The position numbers and the translations under genes are program-made. From Rallus limicola (taxonomy: Eukaryota; Chordata; Aves; Gruiformes; Rallidae), in contig JAKCOZ010000014.1 in NCBI GenBank assembly GCA_022605955.1, positions 17,056,001 to 17,120,000 on the forward strand: a stretch of DNA of 64,000 bases, read 5' to 3'. This document shows, in pieces, positions 49,460 to 62,108 of this stretch. The notes below the pieces were generated by a model. The model saw only the letters and a list, made by a program, of their open reading frames with translations, made no database searches and was not told the origin of the DNA. Position 1 is the first letter of the stretch. Each line of letters begins with the position of its first letter.

Positions 49460-52202
49460 AATCAATTGGATCCTGTGTTAAGATTCTCTATTCTGCTTTA
49501 AGAGTAATGTCTTGTCTCACAGCGGTAAGGGGAAAATAAGTCCATTGTGCACATACTAAGCATACAATCATAAAGTTTATGTCAACAAGTATTAAATATT
49601 GCTTCTTGCCTTCAATTAATCTTCAAGGACAATGATAAAAAAAATATCTGCAGAAGTCATTTAACCACAATGATTTACTCTGATGCATTCACCAGGGAAT
49701 GAAATAAACCTAAAGCTAAATGTAAACATCATGAGTATCACAGGCATCAAGAGACAGTGCTAGATTTAAGTGGAGTGTTTAGCTTTAGGTGAAGTAATTG
49801 AAATAAAAGCTAGAATTGCTTTAGGGCTATAAAACACTCCTAGCAAAGCTACACCTCGGGAAATGTGTAGTGTAGCTACTATGAACTTCTGATTCCTTTG
49901 CTCCAGAGCCATCCCATTCAGCTGGAGAATTTTGCCTCCAGTAACCTAAGACATACGTCAGTACATTGTGAAATAATAAGCAGGAGTCACTAGAACTAAA
50001 GAGCAACGCTGTCCTTACTTTACCTTCCTCTCAACTCCAAATACTATTCCCATAAGAATTTCTTCCACTGAACTATTCCTGGTAAATGAGGGGGAAATCC
50101 TGTGTAATGCAATGCTACATAGGCAACAAAATGCTCATGATTTTAAGGGAAAAGATACCACTTCACCTGATAGAAATAAAAAAACAATCTCTCCAGAAAC
50201 TTTAGGAAAATGAAACGTGGAATACAAAGCTGTTTTTAGAAAAATGAGGGCAGCCTCAGTGTAATTCAGGTAGACATAGTTATTGGGCTACAGATGTACT
50301 GGAAATGATTGATATTTCCTAGTCTCTTACCACCTGACGATTGAAAGATTTTCCTATATTATTTCTATAAAAATATATGTACTTTATTTTTTTATGTACA
50401 CATGACATGGCTTTCAAAAATATGCACTTTAGTCATATTTGAAAAGGACTTGAGAAATCAGAGGAGGAAGTTTTCAGTACTTCTAAACCAAACCATGCTC
50501 AAAGAGGTTTTTTGTTCTTCCTCTAATATTTTGTCTCCAAATCTACATTCTTCTTCCCAGCGATAAGCCTCACTGTAGTGCCCTTACACAGTGCATGTTA
50601 TCAGCCCTTCCCAGGCTCAATTCACCTAACACATTTACATTTTAGCCAGAAATGTATTTGAGATGTCAACAGAGCTCCAGATACTGGTCTTTATCATTAA
50701 AATGTGACACCATCCCACCTTGAAAGATTTCCAGAGATTTTCAAAATTGTTGAGAGAAACATGCACCAGCTTAGATAATAATTAAGTAGTAAGCAAAACA
50801 CAGAGGGAGCAAAGCTAAGGTTTCTCATGGGGCTCAAAATCTTTCCCCTATTGTTTTCCATGTAATTATTCATCTCTCAACGCTGTTCACATCTTCCCTA
50901 TCCCACGCCGAGGGAGGAGAAATACACAGAAATAGCAATCGCCATCACCACCCATGTGCGCACCCCCAGGTCTGAAGTGGGATTATGGCTCCACAGGATT
51001 CTCCTCTCTTCCCACCCCGTCACATGAGAATGCAAAGGACAGCAAGGTAACAAAACACATATAAACCTCTTAAGCTTAAAGGAATCAAACACAGGGTGAC
51101 AGGGAGAGGAGGAGAGAGGCATTTGTTTCCTCACTCTTTCAATCTAGCAAAGGTACTACCTGACACCCACAGTGTTTCTATCAGCTGTCAGAAATATCTC
51201 GCATATCTGACAGTTATAAGAGATATTAAATATCAGTGTGTTACCAAACTTTCACGTACTGATTACTGATTTTTCCGTAACAGTCACAGGGGTTTAATGC
51301 AAAAGAAATATACTTGCTATTTTGGTTCTTGATAAGCCAGTGTTATATTTGTTACTACAGATAAGAGGATTTTGTGCTGAGAAGATTTCCCAGTTTCAGA
51401 AATGTGAATGACTGAGAGAAACTAAAATGGGAAATATAATTCAAAGTTTTGTAAATAAAACTACTTTTCTCTGAGAGCTAAAGGGAGAAATGGCATTATT
51501 CCTCCTTCCATCCCCCCTCCCTTGTCGAAGGAAATGGATTTAACCTCATTTGCTGCTCTCTAGGAAGAAATCATTCAGCCATGAGCCTCCCAGGGAGCTT
51601 CCGTTTGCTGTACAAAAGCTCAAAATGTCACTGCATTTACAAATGAACAGAGCCTCTTACTCAAAAGGCTTCAGTGGAGCCACCAGGAAGAGCAGTGGCC
51701 TGCAGGTTTCTTCCTCTCAGGGTGAATACTTCAGGGTGAACTTATGCATGTTTCCATCAGCACAAAGAGGTGCCAGGGACTCGGCAGATAAAGCAGTACA
51801 AATACATTTATAGACAGGTGTGGACCTCATTTTTACCTGTGCAAGGAACACTCTTAACGTTATACAAGATCAAATGTACTTGGTCTCAGTTTTGCTGGAG
51901 GCATTTCCAACAGCCTGAGCCTTTTCCTAAAGCTGCATACAGTTTATTCTCAGTCACCAGGAGCAATGATGTGGCGGAACCAGCCACTCACGAAATCAGG
52001 ATGCCAAGTGCTGCTGAGTGTCCAAATCTTCTCCCAGCTTTGAAAACGTGTTCCAGTGTGTATGCTGTAGTGTCATCCACCTACAGAGCTGACAAGCATG
52101 GGAGAGCTATGGCAGTGTCACAGATCTCCCCCCACCGTGCACATGTCTTGACTCTTGCACTACTTCCAAATGCATTTGGAGCTTATTACCTCTAGTCCCA
52201 TA

Positions 52203-53381
52203 TAAGATGGAGAGAGAGCAGTGGATGTCATCTACCTTGACTTCAGCAAGGCTTTTGATACTATCTCCCATGACATCCTGATAACAAAGCTAAGAAAGCG
52301 TGGGATAGATCAGTGGACAGTGAGGTGGGTTGAGAACTGACTGACAGGCAAGCTCAAAGGGTCGTGATCAGTGGAAACAGAGTCTGGTTGGAGACCTGTG
52401 ACTAGCCGTGTTCCCCAGGGCTCAGTGTTAGGTCTGGTCTTAACATCTTCCTCGACAACCTTGATGAGGGAATAGTGTCCACCCTCAGCAAGGACCCTGA
52501 GGATACTGAGAAGAGTGTCTGACACACAGGAGCACTGCGCTGCCATCCAGCAAGACCTGGACAGGCTGGAGAGCTGGGCAGGGAGAAACCAGGTAAGGTT
52601 TGATAGAAGCAAGTGTAGAGTCTTGCACCTGGGAAGGAATAACCGCTTGAATCAGTACAGGCTGGGGGAGGACTTATTGGAAAGGAGCTCTGTGGAGAAG
52701 GACCTGAGGGTCCTGGTTGATGACAGGTTGGCTATGAGCCAGCAGTGTGCCTTGTGGCTAAGAGAGCCAATGAGATCTTGGGGTGCATCAGGAGGAGTGT
52801 GGCCAGCAGGTCAAAGGAGGTGATCCTCCCCTTCTATTCTGCCCTGATCAGGCCCCATCTGGAGTATTGTGCACAGTTCTGGGCTCCCTGGTATAAAAAG
52901 GACAGGGATCTCCTGGAGAGAGTCCAGTGGAGGGCTATGAAGATGATTAAAGGACTGGAGCATCTCCCCTGTGAGGAAAGGCTGAATGAACTGGGGCTGT
53001 TCAGCCTTGAGAAAAAAAAAGGCTAAGAGGGGATCTTATTAATGTTTATAAATATCTGAAGTGTGGGGGACAGGGGCAAATGGCCAGCCTCTTTACTATG
53101 GTCTGTGGGGACAGGACAAGGGTTAATGGTCACAAGTTGGAGCACAGGAAGTTCTGCACCAATATGTGAAAAGACTTCTTCATGGTGAGGATGACAGAGC
53201 CCTAGGACAGGCTGCCCAGGGGGGTTATGGAGTTTCCTTCTCTGGAGATATTGAAGACCCATCTGGACTGTTTTATTGAAGACCTGTGCAATCTGTCCTA
53301 AGTAACCTGCTTTGGCAGGGGGGTTGGACTCGATCTCTGGCGCTCCCTTCCAACCCCTACAATTCTGTGATTCTGTGATGA
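52203..53381 (+). mobile_element. CR1 LINE, 1.2 kb, broken ORF2 and 3' end
   Basis: Carries the 3' third of a CR1 non-LTR retrotransposon in sense orientation. Reading frames recall the reverse-transcriptase region: VIYLDFSKAFDTISHDIL near 52228-52281 and VPQGSVLG near 52410. Downstream blocks include [27 protein letters not shown] and [11 protein letters not shown] (52515-53026). It is disabled by stop codons and frameshifts, and the expected catalytic [FY]ADD segment is missing where the frame reads DPEDTE near 52492. The 3' end is typical, with a ttggactcgatctctggcg block and the tail attctgtgattctgtga. No target duplication was identified. Confidence 0.93.
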
Positions 53382-53745
53382 ATGTATGATTGCGAGCAAT
53401 GGTCAAGCTCAGCTACTATTAGCCATCCTTCCCACCACACAGCAGCACTGCCCTTGTTATTACTGCCTTCAAATCTGCACACAGATTTTTCTTGCCACTG
53501 GAGGAGCAAATATAATGGTGTCGCAAAGCACAGCCACTGGAAGCTGCTGGTGGCTCTTTCCAGCTTGGTCTAGATTCCTGTCTGGCAGTTTTATTTTGTT
53601 AGGGGCGAAACAATATTGGTGTGCCTAGCTTGAGAGACATACTTAGAGCTGCTCAAACCTTTCTGGGGAAATAAAAGTCTACCATTCTTGAAATTTTGGT
53701 TCCCAACTCAGACATTCCTCCCTTGACTCCTTTGGTGGCAGCGTT

Positions 53746-53750
53746 CTGCC
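53746..53750. repeat. Target-site duplication CTGCC, left
   Basis: Perfect 5-bp match to 54355-54359 at the two edges of the solo LTR. Confidence 0.88.
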
Positions 53751-54354
53751 TGTCGTGGTTTTGCCCCAGCTGAAAGCTGAGCACCACACAGGCGCTTGTT
53801 CTTTAAAAGAATGGGGTGGGGGGTGTGCGGGGAAGAGTTGAGGAAGGGGGAGAGGGAAGGAGAAGAGAAAAAAAAACCCCCAAGGATCCAAAACCTCATG
53901 GGCTGGGATAAGGTTTACTGGAATAGCAGAAAGATAGATCTAACAATAACAACAGGTCTTTATAGCAAAACATATGAAACAGGTGATACACAATGCAGTT
54001 TCTCACCAAACTGCATAGCTCAGGCTGAACAGCTCAGAGCCGTCCTGAAACCGGACTGTCCCCAAAACCGGGTGTCCTGCAGCTGGCTGCTCCTCCCCCC
54101 ACTAGACCCCTTTTATGCTGAGCATGACTTAAATTGGCATGGAATACCCCCTTTGGCCAGTTTGGGTCACCTGTCCTGGCTGTGTCCCCTCTCTTCTCAT
54201 TAGCAGGGAAATATGAACTGAGAAGTCCTTGATTGCTTGGCAACAACTAGAAACATCTGTGTGCTATCAGTGCTGCTCCCATCCTAACTCCCAAACATGG
54301 CATTCCATCCCCTACTAGAAAGAAATTAAGTCTATCCTAGCCAAAACCAGGACA
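53751..54354 (-). mobile_element. Solo LTR of an avian endogenous retrovirus, 604 bp
   Basis: On the minus strand the element starts TGTCCTGGTTTTGGCTAGGA and ends ..AACCACGACA, with the canonical TG..CA termini and short inverted ends. A perfect 5-bp duplication, CTGCC, flanks it (53746-53750 and 54355-54359). A TATA-like CATAAAAGG lies at 54109-54117 (complement), about 240 bp from the U3 end, giving the orientation. The block cagctgtgtcccc-type G/C-rich U3 and the ttggccagtttgggtcacct segment match an LTR type widespread in birds. A purine-rich, G-rich tract sits at about 53810-53880. There is no internal sequence, so this is a solo LTR left by recombination. A 5-bp duplication fits the ERVL-like group. 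No viral gene is present. Confidence 0.88.
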
Positions 54355-54359
54355 CTGCC
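54355..54359. repeat. Target-site duplication CTGCC, right
   Basis: Perfect 5-bp match to 53746-53750 at the two edges of the solo LTR. Confidence 0.88.
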
Positions 54360-55048
54360 CTAAGCTTGTGCCAATTTAGCCCTATCAGGTGTCACTCCCA
54401 AGTAACTCAGATCAATCACAAAGTCCCACCAAATAAAGCCCTATCAATAAAACTGTTCTTTGTCAGTAAGTTATTTCACTTCAGATGTTGTCTAGGTTTG
54501 ACAGGCTTCGCCAGCCAAAGGCGATGTTAGCTGTATCCCCTAGAAGCTGTTTGGTGGTAAAGCTGCTCAGGTAAAACACTGATCACATGAATCTGGCCTA
54601 TGGTCTTTCCCTACTGACATCGCTTTGCCTTGAAATGGTTTCGCTGGGGGTGAAGAGCAAACATATGTTATAGCAATATCACTTGCAGTGCTACACAGGT
54701 GGCTAAATCCATCATCATATGCCATCCACTGCAGGCAAACTAGCTGTGAAAAGGCACAATGCCAGCCAAATACAGACATGAATAGACAGAATGAGGGGAA
54801 AAAAAAAGCAACAAAACCCCACACAACAACCCTCTCCGTAATCCAAGGAAAGGATCTATGCAATTCATGAACGGTATATTTATAATATGTGAATTCAAGG
54901 AAGGGCTTGAAGTAGGAGGGGCAGTAAGATGAGGATATAAAAATTCAGAAGGTGTTTAAGGTGTTTTTCACCACTCCCTGTTGCAAATTCGCAGCACACA
55001 AAAATAAATGACCTGCCTTAGTACCGAGGTTTGTTTTGTTGTTACTTT

Positions 55049-55076
55049 GGGGTTTTTTGGTTTGGTTTGGTTTTTT
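55049..55076. repeat. (GGTTT)n low-complexity run
   Basis: Repeated GGTTT and GGTTTTTT units; ordinary simple sequence. Confidence 0.75.
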
Positions 55077-55169
55077 ACTGTGTGTATATATGCATCATCC
55101 CTGTGCACATGTGGGTGGCCATTTAGCATTGAAACACTTGGCAATCTAACTGTGACTTCTCCCCAGACT

Positions 55170-55192
55170 TGTGTGTGCGTGTGTACACACGT
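55170..55192. other. Alternating purine-pyrimidine run with 14-bp palindrome
   Basis: A 23-nt perfectly alternating run (TG/CA/CG steps) that contains the self-complementary CGTGTGTACACACG at 55178-55191. Such runs can take up Z-DNA or cruciform structure; no function is implied. Confidence 0.6.
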
Positions 55193-56091
55193 TAATGGTG
55201 TGTGCACGCTTACAGCGACTTCAGTGGTCCACGCAGAAGAGAACACAAAAGGTAAGAAAAAATGTTTGCCACCATCTAACAAAGTCTCAGGTGACAGTGC
55301 TTCTTAGCTTTTTCAGGAGAATAATCTTTAGATTAAACATTCAGTAGAAGCATAATAGAAAACAAAATGTGGTTTTGTAACCTCTTCTATTCAAGTGATT
55401 TCTCAGTTGGCTGATACCTACATAAATTGACACCTCTCTTAACACATCCTTCCCCATGAAGCTGCTCCATACCTGCAGAATGCCACTTTTAAAAGGAGTC
55501 CTGCTACTTACCAAAAAAGATCACTACAGCAGAAGCAAACACCTAAGAGAGTTTGCACTGAGCTGAGAGACTTGCTGAAAAGCTACAGAACAGTGTCAGT
55601 CATGAAGAGAAATGCAAAACGGTTACACTTTCTTTTGTATACAATCTAGTTTAGCAACAAGGGAGCATTGCTGCTTTTTTACCTTTAAGATGGGCATAAT
55701 TCTGTGTAAATTTTAAGCACACTCGCTGATTTTTTTTCAACTGGCAAGAGAGGATACTGTACCAGCAGTATTTGCAAAGAGCATTTGTCTTCCCAAGCAA
55801 AAAAGTAACTCCTGACAACATTCTTGACCAACAGGAAGATTGTCAGAAAAGTAGAAGAAACTCTTTCTCACAGATCTTCTGAGCCAAGTCCTTAACAAGT
55901 AATACAACAAAAAATCATCAAAATTGTATTTGTTCTAATCTACTTCTATGTCATTTGTTTAAAATGTAAGAACCATTTTTCTCCTTACCTCTCTCCCAAT
56001 TGGAAAAAAAGCCAGAACATCACCTAGATCCATAAGGATCATTCCTTCCATTATTTACACTCAGTGGAGTATTTGCTGCATGTATGTTAAG

Positions 56092-56590
56092 CAACTGTTA
56101 ACAGAAGTGATATTAGCCATCCAATAAAACACTTGTTAATTATATACACTGTTTACAAACATTGCATCTAAACACTGAAATTTTCTTTTTGGAGCATCCT
56201 ATTGCCTGGATACACATGTACTTCAGCAGTGTCCACATAACACGAAGGAATTACATGAGGAGAAAGGTGGAATTTTACAATTTCAAAATAAAGCCATATT
56301 ACAGTAACATGCACAAGACAGTGCACTTGCACTATAAACAAGACCAATTGGTTTGGTTTCTGTTTTCAATGTCTGCCTCCTGTGTTGACGTTGCAAACAC
56401 AGAGACCTTCCTGTTCACAGAATCACAGAACGTTGGGGGTTGGAAGTGACCTCCAAAGATCATCTAGTCCAACCCCCCTGCCAGAGCAGGATCACCAGAC
56501 TAAATCACACAGGAGTGCATCCATGTGGGTTTTGAATGTCTCCAAACGAGACTCCACAACCTCTCTGGGCAGTCTGTTCTAGTGCTCTGT
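56092..56590. repeat. Duplicated unit, copy 2 (499 bp)
   Basis: Near-identical to 48779-49342 minus an internal 65 bp. It ends within CR1 sequence at 56590, where copy 1 continues, so its CR1 part is 5'-truncated. The 9-bp direct repeat TGTTAAGCA stands at both edges (56085-56093 and 56588-56596), overlapping the unit by 2-3 bases at each junction. This is what an insertion with target-site duplication looks like. An apparent 95-codon frame across it (56162-56449) is not coding: it runs from the flank into CR1. Confidence 0.93.
56417..56590 (-). mobile_element. CR1 LINE 3' fragment within copy 2
   Basis: About 174 bp of CR1 3' end in the same orientation and with almost the same sequence as the fragment starting at 49167. 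Differences include acatccaggt versus tgcatccatg and a C/A change in the gatcatct-gtccaa block. Truncated at its 5' end at the 9-bp repeat. Confidence 0.92.
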
Positions 56591-59500
56591 TAAGCACTGC
56601 AGGTGTAATTCAGATGAATACATGCCCTATTCATACTTTAATATAATGACAGAATACTGAGGACAGCTAAATTATCTGATCTAATGTCTGAATTTTTCAA
56701 TTTCTCTGAGACAGTCCTCAGGGTTTCTGCATGAAACACACATGTGTTTCATGTTCTTTCAACAAAAATTAAACTGCAGTTTAATTTACTACAATAGACC
56801 CCAAATGCACTAGAAAATTAGCACCCATAGCACAGCATATAATCTGATTAATAAAATGATACAGGACTGCAGCATGCGAGGACTTTACTCAAGCAAATTC
56901 AATCTCCGGCACACCCTTACGTCTGCCCTAGTTCTGCACAGCTCATGCACAAGCCCAAATGATACCCACGTAGTTTAAATACACCCTTAAATTCTTTATG
57001 AAAAGAAGGTAAGGGGGGGAAAAGCATTATTTAAATCTAAGATGATTTATTCTTCAGTTCAGCTTGTATTTCCAGTTTGGTTGGGATAGTTCCCAGCTCC
57101 ATGTTGAAAAAAAAATAAAATAATCACATTACTTTTAAAACCATAAAATCCCCTTCTAGGTATATTCAAGAAAGAGCTGTTGTCATCTTAGTTTACATCT
57201 TAGGACGGGGAAATGAACATGCACCAGCAGAGAAACACCTTTGGTAGGTCTGCTTTCCAACTCTGCTTAAGGAGCACATCATCTCACTTCAGTTTAGCAA
57301 AAGGGCTGAGACAGATGCATCTGCTAAATCCTGAAGAAATTATGGTCAATGCTGGAAAAGAGAAATCCACAAGGATAAAGAGATAAAATCAGGCCCATTC
57401 AAACTGCATAATGAAAATCTGGATTAGTGCTTTATACAGAATGGCAGAATTTAGCATCCTTCCTCTCAAGGCGCTGAGTACAAATGAGATCAAACTATAG
57501 AAGGTTCAGCCAGGTCACATTCTGAATTTAAATTGATCTTGTTTGGTTGGCTTTAATAATAATTGTCTCTGAGGTATCCTGGGAAGATATTACCTCAAAG
57601 ATTTCATGCACATTCATTCCCTTATCATTTTACTTTTGTAGTTTTCTTAAAGGAAACTCACTTGCAAAATTTATGCTGTGTAACCTATCTGCTAGGCTTT
57701 CACAGCATGTGCTTCCCACAGCCTTCAAGCACTTGAATCAAAGATTATGCAAAAAATGAGCAAATAACTGTAGTTTTCAGTTCCTTAGATTTTGTTAAGA
57801 CTGTAGTCTGAAATCAAGAAACCACTCCAAACCCCCATATAAATATAAATCAGCCTCTGCTTCAGCCCCAGTTAAACCAGGCTTCTAAGTTGCATTTTAG
57901 TAACTCTTTCCTCAGCAAAGCAGTCAGTCACATGCTCAACAATACATGTAAATAATAGTAATAACATACTAAGTCCAAATGAAGTAAGAGTTAGGTCCAA
58001 ATAAAATCAGCAGGGTTTAAAAAACAGCCTTTAAAACAGTGCATGTTACAGACTTTTACTAAATATAGATGATTAGCTGAAACATATTTCTCTTCTAAAC
58101 AAACAAAATTTGGCTTGTATGTTATTTACAGGCAGCTTACATAAGCAGTAGCTACAAAACTCCCTATTTCTATTAATATCACTAGCAATGAGTTAAATAG
58201 TTAAAAACCTGCATTGTAAAACATGAGGTATTACCAGTCAGATTTAAATTAAATCAGCCTCATAATTTTCTAGTCCTTTGCAAGCTTTTTTTCCTTCAAA
58301 TAACCTCCACCTTAGGAATCTGACAAAACTGTCCTTTCAGAGATTCCATAAATTAAATATTGCACAAAGTTAGAGCAGGGATGCATCAAAAAAAAATGTA
58401 TACCCTGAAAGAGATCTCTGATCCCAAACAAAACTCTCTGAAATATTTCCAGAGTGTGAGTTTTGGCCAGATGTGCAGAACAGATGTTCCTGGTTTTCTC
58501 TGAGCTCCTCTCCTCTCAAAAGCTAAATCAAACCCATCAAAAAAGTCTTATTTGAAATCACAGATTTGATTCAGGCATGGCTGAGCACCTGCCAGAACCT
58601 TGTTACAAACTACATGATTTTTTAATACACAAAAGATTAAATATTTATTCCATTTTTTTCTTAGAGCTGTCAGTTGCACTGAGTACCTGCTGGATGACCC
58701 AAAACTCAAAGAGATGGTGATATCATATTCTCAGACCTGAAGGGAAAAGAAGGCAGGGAGGTGGAGCTGCGGAAATTGTAGTCTTGCCAAGAAATAAACT
58801 ACATAAAAAGCCTGGATATTTCCAAGCAAATGGACCACATGCATTATTCTGTGTGGCACCTGCTGTTCCATTAAAGTCTAATAAAGCCAGTTTAGAGGAG
58901 CTTCTGCCTCATGTCACAGAGGCTCTCTCACAGAGGTGGGACTTTTTAGTACTCAATAATTTAAATACTATATTAGCACATTTAGTGGATGTTCCCTGAT
59001 TGGCAGCAAGCTGTAGATTGTTGGTGATTTCAAGAACAGGCAAGCTTAAATCGATGGAACTTTAAGACAATATTCCCAGAGGACGGGGAGGGAAATCACA
59101 GCCATTACACGAGCAAATACAGCATAGCTTAAGAGACAAACCTCTTGTCTTAGGCTAAGATTACTTTGATTTAAAGGACTCACTGCCATGCCCTGGTCAG
59201 GAGACCTTCTCTAACCCGTTCACGGCAGCACTGAGTGTTCAAACAAAGCCTGTGATGATCACGTAAGATTCAGTATCATCTAAGAGTTTCTAAGTGCTCA
59301 AACAGTCAGAGGAGCTGTGGAGAAGAGTAGCCTATGCAGTGGATTGATTTCCACAAACTTTCACAGTGTGGGATCCTAGCAGTTCCTCTTCCCCTCCCTT
59401 TCAGATCACAGAGCTTGGCAAGACCAGAGAGGTGGGCGAGGGCTAGTTATCTGTCCAAGAGAAAGAGAGTGCTGATCTGATTGCAATGGGGTGAGCTGAG

Positions 59501-62087
59501 AAGAGATTCAAGAATGGGTCTGAGTTGCTAGAGCATGCTGAAGTGCCTGTTTTCTCTTGCAGAGCGAAACTATTGCCGATGAGCCAGAAGAGCTGTCAGT
59601 GAATGTAGGATTGAAAAATGGGTCTCATTTACACTGGAAAATGAGTACAGTAGAGAGACCGGACTCCCACCAGTCTCATAGATACTCAATCTGAGATGTG
59701 TATGGGTATAATAGTTCAGATCTGAAATCTAGACTGTCATGCTGATGCTGTGGGGCTTATTGCCCTGGGTGGCTACATTGCTTTCTGATCCAATCTGTCT
59801 TAAACCTAGATGTCTCCGCATTATGGATGAATTGGACAGAACTGGCAGCTGCTGCTACATTCCATGAGACAGAGAAAAGAAACAAATAATCCCAGTTCTT
59901 ACAGTTAGCTAGCAGCAAAATCAGAGAAGCCAAACCCCACCGGAGGGCCAGTTCCTGAACTGTATTTCCTCCAAGGCACCATTCAAGCCAATCTGGCACA
60001 ACTCTTACCACAAGAAATTCTTATTCTGAAACTGCTCCTAAGAATGTGAGAGTTAAACTCTTCTACTTGTGATAAGCGTAGTTTAAGAGCATCAGGAGAC
60101 ATTCGGAGAGTTCAGGAACTACACCAAGGTTTCTCTTCAAGCCCATCTGATTACAGCAATATTTAGAAACTGAAAATAGTAAGAAAGTGGTCCAGAAAAG
60201 GGTGGAAGGTCCTGTGGCTGGATAATGCAAGGATGCCTCTAAATCTCACAGTGCAATCCAATGAGAGTGAGGAAGGGTCCAGCATGGTGTTTCAGCACTG
60301 GAAACTACCATATTCATTTCAATCTGGACATCATTACAAACCAGCACGATTCAAAAAAGTTCTATCCTGAAATTACCTTAAAAACTAGGTGTACTGCCAG
60401 CCACAGTACTTTGGAGCTGAAGGCATCCAACGGGTGACCTACCATCCAAGTTCAGAGCTCCAAAGGAGCCTGGGATTTCCACGATCCAATGCTCATGGCA
60501 AATCCCATCTGAAGAAAATGTCAATCTGAATCATAACTTGTTAATGTGCATCATAACTCATTCAGTTTGAGAAGAAAAAAGCTTCTCTGAAACCAGACTG
60601 CCATTCTGAGCCCTACCAGCCTAATACCAGGCAGTTCCAAAGGCTGCATTATTCCAAATAGTGCACCCCTGTGCCACAATTTATATGATGCCTGGAGCAT
60701 TGCACTGCACAAAAAACCCCATACAAAGCAATGAGATCCCCTTAAAAGAGAGGCTGTTTATTATCCACACTGTCTTTTTTAATCAAGAACTTCAAGATTG
60801 TTTATTATCTGTAGTGTCTTTTTTAATCAGCAGTAAGGCTTCCAGTTGACTAACGCTAAAGAAAAGTGGGGGGAAAGAAAAATTGCCCTGGATAGTACAA
60901 CCCATTGTTGCTGTGGAACTTTGCTATTCTGCAATACTTTTCTCACAAAGATTTCCCTTTACAAACGTTAATCAGCAGGATTTACTCTTTCTTTTAAGTG
61001 TACAGGAAATTAGCAGACTGTGATGTAATTTTAATTGCATTAAGATGCAATAAAAGTATGTTCTTGGCAGAAAATGCTATTACTATACTACTTATGGGTT
61101 TAAATATTAAACACAACTCTTTTCTTCAGAGCTTCTCTTCTAATTACACATTTTATTTTCTACTATATATTTGTCTTCCTAAAAGCATTTTGGAAACTGA
61201 GGACAACTTTCAGGTTGGCTGGATTCCATTCTTTTTAATACAGCCAAGTGAGATTTAATTTGAAATCTGACATCACCTTAAAATATTAATAGGATAGGTG
61301 TAGTTTTATAGTGTATATTCATCTCAATGACTGAAAGAGGCTCAATAAAGTTGGTGAAGACTTTAGGTATCTTAAAGTGTAACAGAATTATTTGTGAGAA
61401 TCCTATCAATATGCAGATGCATCTAAATCCCCTGTTAGTTGAGAAACAAGAATAAACACAGATCAAATTGAGGAGCTAAAGTGCAGATTTTGTTGCCAAT
61501 TACCATCAAAACCAGCAACTCTTTGAAATCCACCCAAAGGGGGATGGTTCTTGTAACTCCCTTGAGTTCTCCTTGAGAGAGAAGAGATGTGATGTCCTCC
61601 CATAGGAACATCGAGTCCTACCACCCAACTCCTGCAGCAGCTCTGCTCACACAGTTACTGCCATGTCACACCTTCAAGGCCAGGTCCCTCATGGACAAAA
61701 ACGGCCAGCCTGATTAGATATGCATCTGTAATCAATTGAACTGTTGGCAACTCTCTTCCCAGGGAAACGCTGACATTTCCAAATCGCCTTCTATTTGAGG
61801 CATTCTGTTTTCATTAAATGCCATTTCAGTGGCTTGCACTGTAGTGGACCAACACATGAGAAGAACACTGTTAAAGTTGAGGCATAATAGCTGTTAAGTC
61901 TGAGGAGATGTTAAGCTCCTTTTTAGAGCTATACAGGCTTGAACAATAGAAGCTGCCACACAAAAGCAGAGCCTGTGTGCCAACCAGCAAGCAAGGGTGG
62001 GTAGAGCTTTTCTGAATGGCTGAAAAAAAAAGGCAAAATACAGCTTGTGCTTTGGTGGAACTGTGTATGTGAAAACTTAATGCCAGG

Positions 62088-62108
62088 AAAAAAAAAAAAA
62101 AAAAAAAA
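62088..62108. repeat. Poly(A) run of 21
   Basis: Uninterrupted A21. No AATAAA signal or recognisable gene copy precedes it, so a processed pseudogene is not supported. Confidence 0.85.

Noticed and set aside
51770..52195. 141-codon plus-strand open frame just before the CR1 insertion
   Set aside because: No recognisable domain and unremarkable composition, and it sits in a deep intron opposite to the gene. Length is within what chance gives in 64 kb.
53796..54203. 135-codon plus-strand open frame
   Set aside because: It lies entirely inside the solo LTR, which is non-coding and in the opposite orientation.
62088..62108. Poly(A) tract as a processed-pseudogene tail
   Set aside because: No polyadenylation signal, no gene-like body upstream and no flanking duplication seen.
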